Shown here: positions 26,848-34,208 of the stretch, in pieces
Layout of the letters: each line of letters begins with the position of its first letter
Numbering within the stretch: position 1 is the stretch's first letter
Origin: Actinomycetota bacterium
GTDB taxonomy: Bacteria; Actinomycetota; Thermoleophilia; Solirubrobacterales; JACPNS01
Length of the DNA: 34,208 nt
Direction of reading: 5' to 3'
Assembly (NCBI GenBank): GCA_016219715.1
Contig: JACRKX010000025.1
Location: 1 to 34,208 of the forward strand
Notes under the pieces: generated by a model
Database searches by the model: none
The model's input: the letters and a program-made list of their open reading frames with translations, nothing else
Told to the model about the DNA's origin: nothing
Made by a program: the position numbers and the translations under genes

Positions 26848-27696
26848 ATGCGCGTGACGCAACCCGACTTCAAGTTGATGGGCGTGCTCAACGTGACCCC
26901 CGATTCGTTCTTCGACGGCGACTCCTACCCCGACGCGCCTGCCGCCGCAGCCCACGCCGCGGCGCTGGTGGCAGCCGGCGCATCGATCGTCGATGTCGGT
27001 GGCGAGAGCACGCGCCCCGGCGCCGAGCCGGTCGACGCCGAGACCGAGATCCACCGCACGCAGCCTGTGATCGAGATGGTCCACCGTGCCCACCCGGGCG
27101 TGCAGATCTCGATCGACACGATGAAGCCGGCCGTGGCCCAGGCAGCCCTGGCCGCCGGCGCGACCTACGTGAACGACGTCTCAGCCTTCACTCACGCGCC
27201 GTCGCTTGCCGGCATCGTCGCCGACTCCGGCGCCGAGTGCTGCCTGATGCACATGCTCGGCGAGCCGCGCACCATGCAGGACGATCCGCGCTACGACGAC
27301 GTAGTCGACGACGTGCGCGCGTTCCTCGAGCAGCGGATGAGCTTCGCGATCGGCGAGGGCGTGCCCGAGGAGCGGATTCAGCTCGATCCCGGGATCGGCT
27401 TCGGCAAGACGCTCGCGCACAACCTTCGCCTGTTGAACGAGCTAGACAAGATCGTGGCGCTGGGGCGCCCCGTCGTGATCGGCGCCAGCCGCAAGTCGTT
27501 CATCGGCAGAATTGCCGCAGAGGCCGGCGTCAGCGGCAGCGAAGTCGCCGAGCGCCTGCCGGGAACACTGGCCGCCAACGTAGTTGCGTTGCAGCACGGC
27601 GCGTCGGTCTTCCGTGTGCACGACGTCGCCGAGACCGGGCAGGCCCTGGCGGTGGCAGCCGCGCTGACGGCCGCCGCCCCGGCCGCTGGCAACTAG
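26848..27696 (+). CDS. folP: Dihydropteroate synthase
   Basis: FolP joins p-aminobenzoate to 6-hydroxymethyl-dihydropterin pyrophosphate to make dihydropteroate. The 282-residue protein carries the family signatures: GVLNVTPDSFFDGDSY, VDVGGESTRPGAEPV, ISIDTMKPAVA, TYVNDVSAF, CLMHMLGEPRTMQ, LDPGIGFGKTLAHNLRLL, GASRKSFIG and a final HGASVFRVHDV. ATG 26848 is preceded by AGGATC; an open frame extends further upstream but runs through the divergent gene. It is the first of the three folate genes folP-folB-folK, with folB beginning 13 nt after its stop. This is the target of sulfonamides; the residues around TRPG look normal. Confidence 0.97.
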   Translation: MRVTQPDFKLMGVLNVTPDSFFDGDSYPDAPAAAAHAAALVAAGASIVDVGGESTRPGAEPVDAETEIHRTQPVIEMVHRAHPGVQISIDTMKPAVAQAALAAGATYVNDVSAFTHAPSLAGIVADSGAECCLMHMLGEPRTMQDDPRYDDVVDDVRAFLEQRMSFAIGEGVPEERIQLDPGIGFGKTLAHNLRLLNELDKIVALGRPVVIGASRKSFIGRIAAEAGVSGSEVAERLPGTLAANVVALQHGASVFRVHDVAETGQALAVAAALTAAAPAAGN

Positions 27697-27709
27697 TCTG
27701 AGCTCTGCC

Positions 27710-28186
27710 ATGACCGATGAGCCGAAGCCGCCAGAAGACGCAGTGCCCGATAACGACGAGACCCCCGACGACGAGGGCGAACTCGACGACGACTCTTTCG
27801 AAGAAGACGAAGAGGAGGGGCTCGACACGGCCGTCAGCATCGACATCACCGGTCTGTCGGTCTACACGCACCACGGCGTCACCGCCGCCGAGCGCGAGAT
27901 CGGCCAGCGTCTGTTGATCGACGTGAGTTTCGAGTTAGACGGCTGCGACGCCACGGTCACCGACGCGATCGACGACACCGTCGACTACGGCGCCGTATGC
28001 GAACAGGTCTGGCTGGCCGCGCAGGATCGCAGTTACAAGACACTTGAACGCCTCGGATCGGCGATCTGCGACCGGCTGATGGACCACTTCGGCGTAGACG
28101 AGGTGATGGTGCGCTGCACCAAGCCCGAGCCGCCGATCCCGCTGCCGGTCGGCAGCGTCTCGGTAGAGGTGTGGAAGGAGCGGTGA
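27710..28186 (+). CDS. folB: Dihydroneopterin aldolase with an acidic N-terminal extension
   Basis: FolB cleaves dihydroneopterin to 6-hydroxymethyl-dihydropterin and glycolaldehyde. The catalytic domain covers residues about 40–158. It shows the Glu-containing loop in THHGVTAAEREIGQRLLIDV, Tyr in DTVDYGAV and the catalytic Lys in RCTKPEPPIPLPVGSVSVEV. The first 39 residues are an extra tail with 21 Asp or Glu (EGELDDDSFEEDEEEG), absent from ordinary FolB proteins of about 120 residues. It is probably disordered. TAGTCT (27694–27699, overlapping the folP stop) lies 10 nt before the ATG and could give a separate leaderless transcript. folK overlaps the end by 4 nt. Confidence 0.93.
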   Translation: MTDEPKPPEDAVPDNDETPDDEGELDDDSFEEDEEEGLDTAVSIDITGLSVYTHHGVTAAEREIGQRLLIDVSFELDGCDATVTDAIDDTVDYGAVCEQVWLAAQDRSYKTLERLGSAICDRLMDHFGVDEVMVRCTKPEPPIPLPVGSVSVEVWKER

Positions 28187-28671
28187 GCACCGCCTATCTC
28201 GGCCTCGGCAGCAACGTCGGCGACCGGGCAGCGAACCTGCGGGCCGCGGCCGAAGCGCTCGAGGCCAACGGAGTCGAGGTCGTTGCGCGCGCTTCGCTGT
28301 ACGAAACCGCGCCTCAGGGCGAGGTGCTCGACCAGCCGGACTTTCTGAACTCGGCGCTGCGCATACGCACTGGGCTTGCGCCGCTGGAGCTGCTCGATCT
28401 CTGCAAGCGCATCGAGCGCGAACTCGGACGCGATCCGTCCGGCAGGCGGCACGGCCCTCGCCCGATCGACATCGATGTGCTGCTCGTCGGCGACCGAACC
28501 CTGGCGCATGAGCGGCTCACGCTGCCTCACCCCGAGATCGCTTCGCGCCGCTTCGTGCTCGAGCCGTTGCTCGAGCTGGACCCCGACCTCACGCTGCCCG
28601 GCGGCACGCACGCAGCCCGACTGGCCAGCGCGGTGCGCGATCAGCCTGTCACGCGCCTGGGCGACTTCTAG
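28183..28671 (+). CDS. folK: 2-amino-4-hydroxy-6-hydroxymethyldihydropteridine pyrophosphokinase
   Basis: FolK transfers pyrophosphate from ATP to hydroxymethyl-dihydropterin, the step between FolB and FolP. The 162-residue protein shows AYLGLGSNVGDRAANLRAA at the start, the pterin loop SLYETAPQG, DFLNSALRIRT, and the catalytic segment RRHGPRPIDIDVLLVGD with the two metal-binding Asp residues, then LPHPEIASRRFVLEPL. The GTG start at 28183 overlaps the folB stop (GTGA), and GGAAGGAG lies immediately upstream, so translational coupling is likely. A GTG at 28171 in the same frame is an alternative. It converges on the GST-like gene with only 9 bp between stops. Confidence 0.96.
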   Translation: MSTAYLGLGSNVGDRAANLRAAAEALEANGVEVVARASLYETAPQGEVLDQPDFLNSALRIRTGLAPLELLDLCKRIERELGRDPSGRRHGPRPIDIDVLLVGDRTLAHERLTLPHPEIASRRFVLEPLLELDPDLTLPGGTHAARLASAVRDQPVTRLGDF

Positions 28672-28680
28672 CCGACGGCT

Positions 28681-29460
28681 CTAGACGGCGCTGGGAGTTG
28701 CCTGGCGGACCGGCGCCAGCCAATCGGCCGGCAGTATGCCGCCCTGAACGTGGCCGTGTGTCTCGCCGGCCGGGAAGATGCGGCGTGTGAGCTGGCCGCA
28801 GGGGCGCTGCTCGATCGCGTCGCGCAGGTCGTCCATGCTCATCCACAGGTTTAGCGTGGCCGCGATCTGTAGGTCGGCGGCGTTCGGCGACTCGCCACCG
28901 ATCACCCCGTCGGCGATGTAACCATCGATCTTGTCGAGCATTTCCGGTAGCTCGGCTAGGTCTCGGCGGACGCGCTCGTCGTCGGCCTTGTTGAGCGCGG
29001 CCTGGATCGCGGCCACGGGCTTTGCCGCCGCGCTCTGCACGAAGGCCGGCAGCGGCACCCGGTCGCCGGTCGAGTAGCTGAGCATCGCCTGCGGCGAGCG
29101 TCTCAGGTGTGCCCAGGTCAATCGCCTGCCGACGTCCTGGAAGTTGCCGTCGGCCCATGTCTCTGCCGCGATCACGCGGTCGCGTTCGGCCTGGGCCGCC
29201 GGGAACAGCCGCGGCTCGGGCACAAGCGAGTCGAGCATGCGGAAGATCGCCCGAGTGGTCTGGACCTTCTCGACCGTGCCCGAAGCGTCGGTGTACTTGA
29301 TCGCCGGCACCGTGCGCGAGCCGAACATCAACTTCATCTGCAGCCGGTGCGCCGGCGGGATGACGACGACTTTCTTGTAGTCGAGGCCTTTGAGATCGAG
29401 CGCCTTGAAGACTGCGTTGCAGGGGTGAGAGCCGGGTATGTAGTAAACCCTGATCGACAT
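28681..29460 (-). CDS. Glutathione S-transferase-like protein
   Basis: A 259-residue protein with a thioredoxin-like N-terminal domain (residues 1–80: IRVYYIPGSHPCNAVFKAL at the usual active-site position, then MFGSRTVPAIKYTDASG with the cis-Pro). An all-helical C-terminal domain follows at about 95–235 (RLFPAAQAERDRVIAAETWADGNF… NAADLQIAATLNLWMSM). The N-terminal SHPCN motif offers a Ser and a Cys as possible thiol-activating residues. Actinobacteria often use mycothiol rather than glutathione, so the true cofactor is unclear. The minus-strand start at 29460 has no obvious Shine-Dalgarno. It is divergent from coaX across a 156-bp gap. Confidence 0.8.
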   Translation of the reverse strand: MSIRVYYIPGSHPCNAVFKALDLKGLDYKKVVVIPPAHRLQMKLMFGSRTVPAIKYTDASGTVEKVQTTRAIFRMLDSLVPEPRLFPAAQAERDRVIAAETWADGNFQDVGRRLTWAHLRRSPQAMLSYSTGDRVPLPAFVQSAAAKPVAAIQAALNKADDERVRRDLAELPEMLDKIDGYIADGVIGGESPNAADLQIAATLNLWMSMDDLRDAIEQRPCGQLTRRIFPAGETHGHVQGGILPADWLAPVRQATPSAV

Positions 29461-29616
29461 GCGACCATGATCGCAGGCCGGGCAAGAGACCGGACTGAGC
29501 CGTTCGTCCAGGCAGTCATCCGAAGTAGTTCCATTGCCGTCGCCTCGCGGCTATAAAGTCTTGGCAACGCGCGGACCGGAAGATACGGCCGCGACGACAG
29601 GGGGAGCACTTCAGGC

Positions 29617-30384
29617 GTGCTGTTAGCGGTCGACATCGGCAATACCCAGACGCACCTCGGCGCTTTCTCCGATGGGCAGCTGCTCGAGCACTGGCGCCAC
29701 GCCACCGATCGCGACGCCACCGCCGACGAGCTCGCCAGCAGTTACACCAACCTGCTCGCGCTGCGCGGCCTCACCTTCACCGACCTCGACGACGTGATCG
29801 TCAGCTCGACCGTGCCCAAGGTGCTGCCGGAGTACGTCGAGATGTCCGAGCGTTACCTAGGCGAAGAGTGCCTGGTGGTCGGCCCCGGCCTGAAGACCGG
29901 CATGCCGATCCGCACCGAAAACCCGCGCGAGCTTGGCGCCGACCGGCTAGTCAACGCAGTTGCGGCCTACGACCGCCTCGGCGGCCCCTGCGTCGTCGTC
30001 GACTTCGGCACGGCAATCACCTTCGATGCCGTCAGCGCCGACGGCGAGTATCTCGGCGGCATCATCGCGCCGGGCGTGGAGATCTCGCTCAACGCCCTCA
30101 CCGAGCGCGCCGCCAAGCTGCCGCAGGTCGAGTTGACCGAGCCCGAGCGGTTGATCGGCAAGACCACGCTCGAGGCCATCCAGTCGGGCGTGATCTATGG
30201 CTTCGCTGCACAGATCGACGGGATCGTCGAGCGGCTGCGCGAAGAGCTCGGCGACGAGACCCAGGTGATCGCCACCGGCGGCCTGTCGTCGCACATCGTT
30301 CCGTTCTGCGAGACCGTCGAGTTGATCGACGACATGCTCACGCTCGTCGGCCTGCGGCTCATCTACCAGCGCAACTCGCGCTAG
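29617..30384 (+). CDS. coaX: Type III pantothenate kinase
   Basis: CoaX phosphorylates pantothenate, the first step of coenzyme A synthesis. The 255-residue protein has the ASKHA-fold phosphate-1 motif AVDIGNTQTHLG at the start, VSSTVPKVLPEY, the GADRLVNAVAAY motif, and phosphate-2 VVVDFGTAITFDAVSADGEYLGGIIAPG. Type III kinases are insensitive to CoA feedback and need a monovalent cation. The GTG start is supported by GGGGAG at 29601–29606, about 10 nt upstream. TATAAA at 29552–29557 could be its −10 element, though its −35 match (TTCCAT, 29529–29534) is weak. It converges on the CAP-domain gene with 26 bp between stops. Confidence 0.96.
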   Translation: MLLAVDIGNTQTHLGAFSDGQLLEHWRHATDRDATADELASSYTNLLALRGLTFTDLDDVIVSSTVPKVLPEYVEMSERYLGEECLVVGPGLKTGMPIRTENPRELGADRLVNAVAAYDRLGGPCVVVDFGTAITFDAVSADGEYLGGIIAPGVEISLNALTERAAKLPQVELTEPERLIGKTTLEAIQSGVIYGFAAQIDGIVERLREELGDETQVIATGGLSSHIVPFCETVELIDDMLTLVGLRLIYQRNSR

Positions 30385-30410
30385 CCGGCTGCCGCATTGC
30401 CGGAGCGCCG

Positions 30411-31010
30411 CTAGTAGCGCGTGCCGAACTGATTGACGTAGATCGCGACCGGTCCGGCGCCGTCGTAGTCGCCGCCGATCGCATCGCCGTCGACGAGCAC
30501 GGCCGCGACGGCCTGCTCGCGGAAGCCGCGACGCAGGATATTGGCGCGGTGGCCCGGCGAGTCCATCCACATAGCGACCATCTCGCGTGGAGTGGCGCCG
30601 GGATTGCTGGAGTAGGCGAGGTTCTCGCCAAGTGTGTAGCCGTTCGCCTTCCTGCTGTAGCCAAAGCGTGTGATGCGGCCGGCGAAGCTTGGTCCGCCGC
30701 TGCGCTGGTGGTCGAAGTAGGCGTGCTCGACCATGTCGTTGGCCTGCCACTGCGAGCTCTTGTGAAGGTTGCGGTTGAAGCGCAGACCGCGCATGTGCCG
30801 CTTACGACGCTCGCGGTTGACGAGGCAGCGCGTGGCGGTCTCGGCCTGCGCGACTTCGTCGGCGTTCTGGGGCGAGAGGTCGGCGTTGGCACATCCGGCG
30901 GCGCTGGAAGAGGAAGGTGCGATGAGCGCCACCGCCGTCAAACAGACGGTCAGAGCGGCGGCGCGGCGGCCGGAATTGGCCATGGGTGAGCTTTTCCGAG
31001 TCTTGAACAT
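30411..31010 (-). CDS. Secreted CAP-domain (SCP/PR-1, YkwD-like) protein
   Basis: A 199-residue secreted protein. The signal peptide is at about residues 10–38 (RRAAALTVCLTAVALIAPSSSSAA), followed by a CAP domain to the end. Family landmarks are LVNRERRKRHMRGLRFNRNL, QANDMVEHAYFDHQRSGGPS with the first His of the cavity, GYTLGENLAYSSNPG with the Glu, and MVAMWMDSPGHRANIL with the second His. Two Cys (in AGCAN and TRCLVN) may form a disulfide. Bacterial CAP proteins are often found in the cell envelope, but their activity is mostly unknown. Two Met codons (31010 and 30983) are possible starts; the second sits right before the signal peptide. Confidence 0.9.
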   Translation of the reverse strand: MFKTRKSSPMANSGRRAAALTVCLTAVALIAPSSSSAAGCANADLSPQNADEVAQAETATRCLVNRERRKRHMRGLRFNRNLHKSSQWQANDMVEHAYFDHQRSGGPSFAGRITRFGYSRKANGYTLGENLAYSSNPGATPREMVAMWMDSPGHRANILRRGFREQAVAAVLVDGDAIGGDYDGAGPVAIYVNQFGTRY

Positions 31011-31112
31011 GAGCGAAGTGAGCCGCAGTGGGCCTATTCATTCCTTTCGGGCGGGCTGTCGTTCCCCTTGAACTGACGTGGACAAATGTCGTAGGTGTCG
31101 CTCAAATGGGGT

Positions 31113-32183
31113 ATGCCCACCACAGTGGATGCCAAAACCGAGTCCTACAACTACCCTGAGTGCCCGATGGAACGACTGCACGAGAGCTTCGAAATCGGCG
31201 GTGTGACCGCCGCGAACCGCCTGCTATTGGCGCCTTTGGCCGGTATCGGCAACTGGTTCGTGCGCCTTCAGGCCAAGCGTTACGGGGCCGGTCTGACTGT
31301 CTCGGAGATGGTCTCCAGCCACGGACTCGCGTACGGCGACAAGCGCACGCGCACCGAGTTCCTGCGACTGCACCCCGACGAGGGGCCGACCAGCATTCAG
31401 TTGTTCGGCGCCGATCCGGCGATCATGCGCGAGGCGGCGGCGATCGTCGCCGAGAGCGGCGCCTCGATCATCGATCTGAACATGGGCTGTCCCGTCAAGA
31501 AGGTCTGCCGCACCGGTGCGGGCTCGGCGATGTTGCGCGATCCCGACACGGCGGTCGCGGTCGCGGCGGCCGCTCGCGAGGGTGGCGGTCTGCCGGTCAC
31601 CGTGAAACTGCGTCCGGGCAACAAGCCCGGCGAGCGTGAGGGTGTCGAGCTGGCCCATCGCCTGGTGACCGAGGCCGGTGTGTCGGGCATCGCCTTTCAC
31701 CCGCGCCATGCCAGCCAGCAGCACAAGGGTCTTCCCGACTACGAGCTGGCCCGCGAGGTTGTTGAATCACTGCCGGTGCCGGTGATCCTGAGCGGAGGCA
31801 TGATCGGCCCAAAGAAGGTTCGCCGGGTCTTTGAAGAGACTGGCGCCGCGGCGATCATGCTGGCGCGCGGCTCGCTGGGCAACCCGTGGATGTTCGAGCG
31901 TGTGCTCGGCACGCGCGGCTTCGAAGACCTGCCCACGCCGGCCGAGGTCGCCGACGAACTCAACTGGGTGATCGACCGTGCCGCGGAGCACTACGAAGAC
32001 AACCGCGCGGCTCGCTACCTGCGCAAGTTCTACCCGTGGTATCTCGAGCGGCTCAAGCAGTACGACGGCGAGCAGTTCACCCGTGCGTGCCTCAACGAAA
32101 TCAACCAGGCGCTACAGCAGACCGACACTCTCGACCAGGCCCGAACGGTGCTTGCTTCGGTCGCCGTGCCGGTTGGCGCCTGA
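31113..32183 (+). CDS. dusB: tRNA-dihydrouridine synthase
   Basis: This FMN enzyme reduces uridine to dihydrouridine in tRNA. It has 356 residues from ATG 31113. Landmarks are NRLLLAPLAGIGNWFVRLQAKRYG, SIQLFGADPAIMREAA, NMGCPVKKVCRTGAGSAML with the catalytic Cys, VTVKLRPGNK, IAFHPRHASQQHKG, VILSGGMIG and IMLARGSLGNPWMF. Its start is uncertain: GTG 31095, ATG 31113 and ATG 31167 (just before ERLHESFEIGGV, where similarity begins) are all in frame. TTGAAC (31068–31073) and TAGGTG (31092–31097) with an 18-bp gap form a plausible promoter, which would exclude 31095. The subclass is most like DusB by context with greA and lysS, but the subtype is not proven. Confidence 0.93.
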   Translation: MPTTVDAKTESYNYPECPMERLHESFEIGGVTAANRLLLAPLAGIGNWFVRLQAKRYGAGLTVSEMVSSHGLAYGDKRTRTEFLRLHPDEGPTSIQLFGADPAIMREAAAIVAESGASIIDLNMGCPVKKVCRTGAGSAMLRDPDTAVAVAAAAREGGGLPVTVKLRPGNKPGEREGVELAHRLVTEAGVSGIAFHPRHASQQHKGLPDYELAREVVESLPVPVILSGGMIGPKKVRRVFEETGAAAIMLARGSLGNPWMFERVLGTRGFEDLPTPAEVADELNWVIDRAAEHYEDNRAARYLRKFYPWYLERLKQYDGEQFTRACLNEINQALQQTDTLDQARTVLASVAVPVGA

Positions 32184-32231
32184 CCTGAGCGCCGCTGCCG
32201 GCCCCGATCGGCTGGGAGCCGCCAGTCTCCC

Positions 32232-32240
32232 TGGTATATT
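32232..32240 (+). promoter_or_regulatory. Extended −10 promoter of greA
   Basis: TGG-TATATT (TATATT at 32235–32240) has the TGN extension of an extended −10 element and lies 11 nt before the greA ATG at 32252. No −35 match is seen. The predicted transcript would have a leader of only a few bases. Confidence 0.45.
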
Positions 32241-32251
32241 CCGCGCCCCGA

Positions 32252-32640
32252 ATGGCACGCGAAACCATCGTCAGCGCGACTTTGGCGACATCTCAGAGAA
32301 CGCCGAGTACGACGCCGCCAAGAACGAACAGGCGATGCTCGAGGCCCGTATCGCGCACCTCGAAGAGAAGCTGCGCTCCGCGTCGATCGTCGACGAAAAG
32401 AACATCGAGAAGGACATCGTCGGTGTCGGCACGACCGTGCACCTGAAGGACCAGAAGACAGACAAGTCCTCGAAGTTCAAGATCGTCGGCAGCTCCGAAG
32501 CCGACCCGGCCGCCGGAAAGCTCTCGAACGAGTCGCCGATCGGCAAGGCGCTGATCGGCCACAAGCGCAACGACGTCGTCAAGATCCCGGTGCCTCGCGG
32601 TCCGGCGCGCCAGCTGAAGATCACGAAGATCGAAGCGTAG
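32252..32640 (+). pseudogene. greA: Transcription elongation factor GreA, 5' part deleted and frameshifted
   Basis: GreA rescues backtracked RNA polymerase by stimulating transcript cleavage. A normal start is present: ATG 32252 reads MARETIV. But after about seven codons the sequence jumps, in a different frame, to DFGDISENAEYDAAKNEQAML, which is normally about residue 40. From there to the stop the protein is intact, including the tip of the coiled coil (GDISEN) and the FKBP-like C-terminal domain (VGSSEADPAAGKLSNESPIGKALIG). About 30 residues of the first coiled-coil helix are missing and the frame moves by one base. No good start codon exists in the downstream frame. As written the gene cannot make normal GreA. 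A sequence or assembly error is as likely as a true pseudogene. Confidence 0.82.
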
Positions 32641-32674
32641 GCATCGCCTCCGGCGATGTAATCTGCCGTCGCGT

Positions 32675-34047
32675 ATGAACGCCGACGACAATCCGACCGA
32701 CGCGCCAGTAGAGGGCCCCGCCGAGCACGAGCTGATCGCCGAGCGGCGCGCCAAGCTGCAGCGATTCCGCGATGCCGTCTCGCCGGCCGTCGCGGCCACG
32801 GCAAGGCAGCGTTCCTCGACATCGTCGACCGCAGCGGCAAGATGCAGGTTCACGCGCGCGAGGATCTGCTGGGCGAGGAGCAGTTCGAGTTGCTGACCTC
32901 GCTCGACCTCGGCGACCTGGTCGGCATCGACGGCACGGCATTCGTCACCAAGCGCGGCGAACTCTCGCTGGCGGCCACCGGCTGGACGCTGCTGGCCAAG
33001 AGCCTGCGACCGCCGCCCGACAAGCATCACGGCCTCGCCGACATCGAGACCCGCTACCGCCACCGCGAACTCGACCTGATCGCCAACGCGGAAGCGCGTG
33101 AGCTGTTCATGCTGCGCAGCCGCGTGATCGCGCTGGTCCGACGCTGGCTCGACGACAGGGGCTTCATCGAAGTCGAGACCCCTGTGTTGCAGCCGATCTA
33201 CGGCGGCGCCCTGGCGCGGCCGTTCGTCACTCACCACAACCAGCTCGACCGCGACTTCTTCCTGCGCATCGCCACCGAGCTGTACCTCAAGCGCCTGATC
33301 GTCGGCGGCCTCGAGAAGGTCTACGAGCTGGGCAAGGACTTCCGCAACGAGGGCGTCAGCCACAAGCACAACCCAGAGTTCACGATGATCGAGTGGTACG
33401 AGGCCTACGCCGACTACGAAAAGGTGATGGACGACCTCGAGACGCTGGTCAGCTGGCTGGCCGATGAGGTCGGCTACGACGGCGAGCTCGACTTCAGCGC
33501 GCCGTGGCCGCGCATACCGCTGGCCGAGGTGATCGAGCAGCAGACCGGCATCGACGTGCTCGCGCACCGCGACCGAGACGATCTCTTCGCGCAGATGCGC
33601 GACAAGGGTTTCATGGAGGTCGACGCCGGCGATAGCTGGCCGCAGCTCGTCGACGATCTGCTCTCTAAGCACGTCGAACCCAAGTTGAAGAACCCGACCT
33701 TCATCATCGACTACCCGGTCGAGCTCTCGCCATTCGCCAAGGCGCATCGCGCGAAGGAGGGCATCGTCGAGCGCTTCGAGTGCTTCGCGGCGGGCATGGA
33801 GTTCAGCAACGCCTTCACCGAGCTAAACGACCCGGACGTTCAGCGTGAGCGCTTCGCCGCTCAGACCCGCCTGGCGGCCGAAGGGGACGAAGAGACCCAG
33901 CCCCACGACGAAGACTTTCTGCAGGCGCTCGAATACGGCATGCCGCCGACCGGCGGCATCGGCATCGGCATCGACCGCCTGGTGATGCTGCTCTCCGGCG
34001 CGCACGCGATCCGCGAGGTCGTGCTGTTCCCGGCGATGCGCGACTGA
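32675..34047 (+). pseudogene. lysS: Lysyl-tRNA synthetase (class II), internal deletion and frameshift near the 5' end
   Basis: LysRS charges tRNA-Lys. ATG 32675 begins a normal N-terminus (HELIAERRAKLQRFRDA, to about 32776). The frame then changes, and the protein resumes at GRRGHGKAAFLDIVDRSGKMQ from 32785 onward in a frame shifted by one base. About 40 residues of the OB-fold tRNA-binding domain are missing. The rest is complete: YGGALARPF, motif 2 FRNEGVSHKHNPEFTMIEWYEAY, and motif 3 GGIGIGIDRLVMLL. An ATG at 32842 could start a shortened protein without most of the OB fold. TAATCT (32659–32664) lies 10 nt before ATG 32675. LysRS is essential, so unless another copy exists, a sequence error is the likelier cause. 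Confidence 0.88.
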
Positions 34048-34068
34048 GCGTGAAGCGCGTGGGCTAGG

Positions 34069-34208
34069 TGTGATTCCTGACCACGTTGTTCCTTAACTAG
34101 ATCATCCGGGCCTTCCTTGAGGCTGAGAGTTCCTACACAACTCGCCAAAAGGGAGGCACCGGATGAACATCCACGCTAACGCAGCGCTCACACTGAAAGG
34201 AAGAAGAC
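34069..34208 (+). mobile_element. Left end of an IS481-type insertion sequence (partial)
   Basis: About 20 bp after the lysS stop the sequence TGTGATTCCTGACCACGTTG begins, a plausible TGT-starting terminal inverted repeat. It is followed by a short AT-containing leader and a transposase start. The right end is outside the window, so neither the exact boundary nor a target duplication can be confirmed. Confidence 0.5.
34163..34208 (+). CDS. IS481-family transposase, N-terminal fragment
   Basis: Only the first 15 codons are in the window: MNIHANAALTLKGRR. This matches the usual opening of IS481-family transposases (MNIHxNAxLTxxGR), which continue with an HTH and a DDE catalytic core. GGGAGG at 34151–34156, six bases before the ATG, is a good Shine-Dalgarno, unlike most genes in the window. 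The call rests on the short motif alone. Confidence 0.65.
   Translation, partial: MNIHANAALTLKGRR

Overview
The window is high-GC bacterial chromosome that looks like Actinomycetota, most likely class Thermoleophilia (Solirubrobacterales-like). This is inferred from the GC-rich codon use, the order tilS–hpt–ftsH–folP–folB–folK–coaX–dusB–greA–lysS, a MerR-type HTH next to a class III nucleotidyl cyclase, large secreted Ig-like proteins with Arg/Lys-rich tails, and many start codons that lack a Shine-Dalgarno but have a TANNNT hexamer 5–11 nt upstream (the actinobacterial leaderless pattern). I see no tRNA, rRNA or CRISPR array.

Layout. 1–4.7 kb: end of nadA, a membrane protein, a small HTH protein, ahcY (S-adenosylhomocysteine hydrolase) with a strong terminator, a DEDDh exonuclease, a 39-nt-arm AT-rich inverted repeat, and a short-chain dehydrogenase. 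4.7–5.4 kb: a two-CBS-domain protein. 5.7–16.9 kb: an 11-kb minus-strand block for the cell surface. It holds two paralogous 1066-residue subtilases, a 999-residue secreted Ig-like protein and, 37 bp upstream of the latter, an ECF-type sigma factor fused to a zinc-finger anti-sigma domain and a membrane segment. 17.2–21.6 kb: a nucleoside phosphorylase divergent from a histone H1-like Ala/Lys/Pro protein, an HTH protein overlapping a class III cyclase, and a third, canonical subtilase. 21.7–34 kb: housekeeping genes (tRNA lysidine synthesis, purine salvage, FtsH, folate pathway, pantothenate kinase, tRNA-dihydrouridine synthase, GreA, LysRS), then the start of an IS481-type insertion sequence.

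How the genes work together. folP, folB and folK form a compact folate run; folB and folK overlap by 4 nt. The sigma/anti-sigma fusion is the likely regulator of the Ig-like protein in its operon, and perhaps of the neighbouring secreted proteases; this is inference.

The most unusual observation is sequence damage. greA and lysS each keep a normal start codon and a promoter-like hexamer, but each lacks roughly 30–45 codons near the 5' end and changes frame. The HTH/cyclase pair shows a break with the same phase change. tilS carries a perfect 42-bp in-frame tandem duplication. These are either real, recent lesions or assembly errors, and raw reads would decide.
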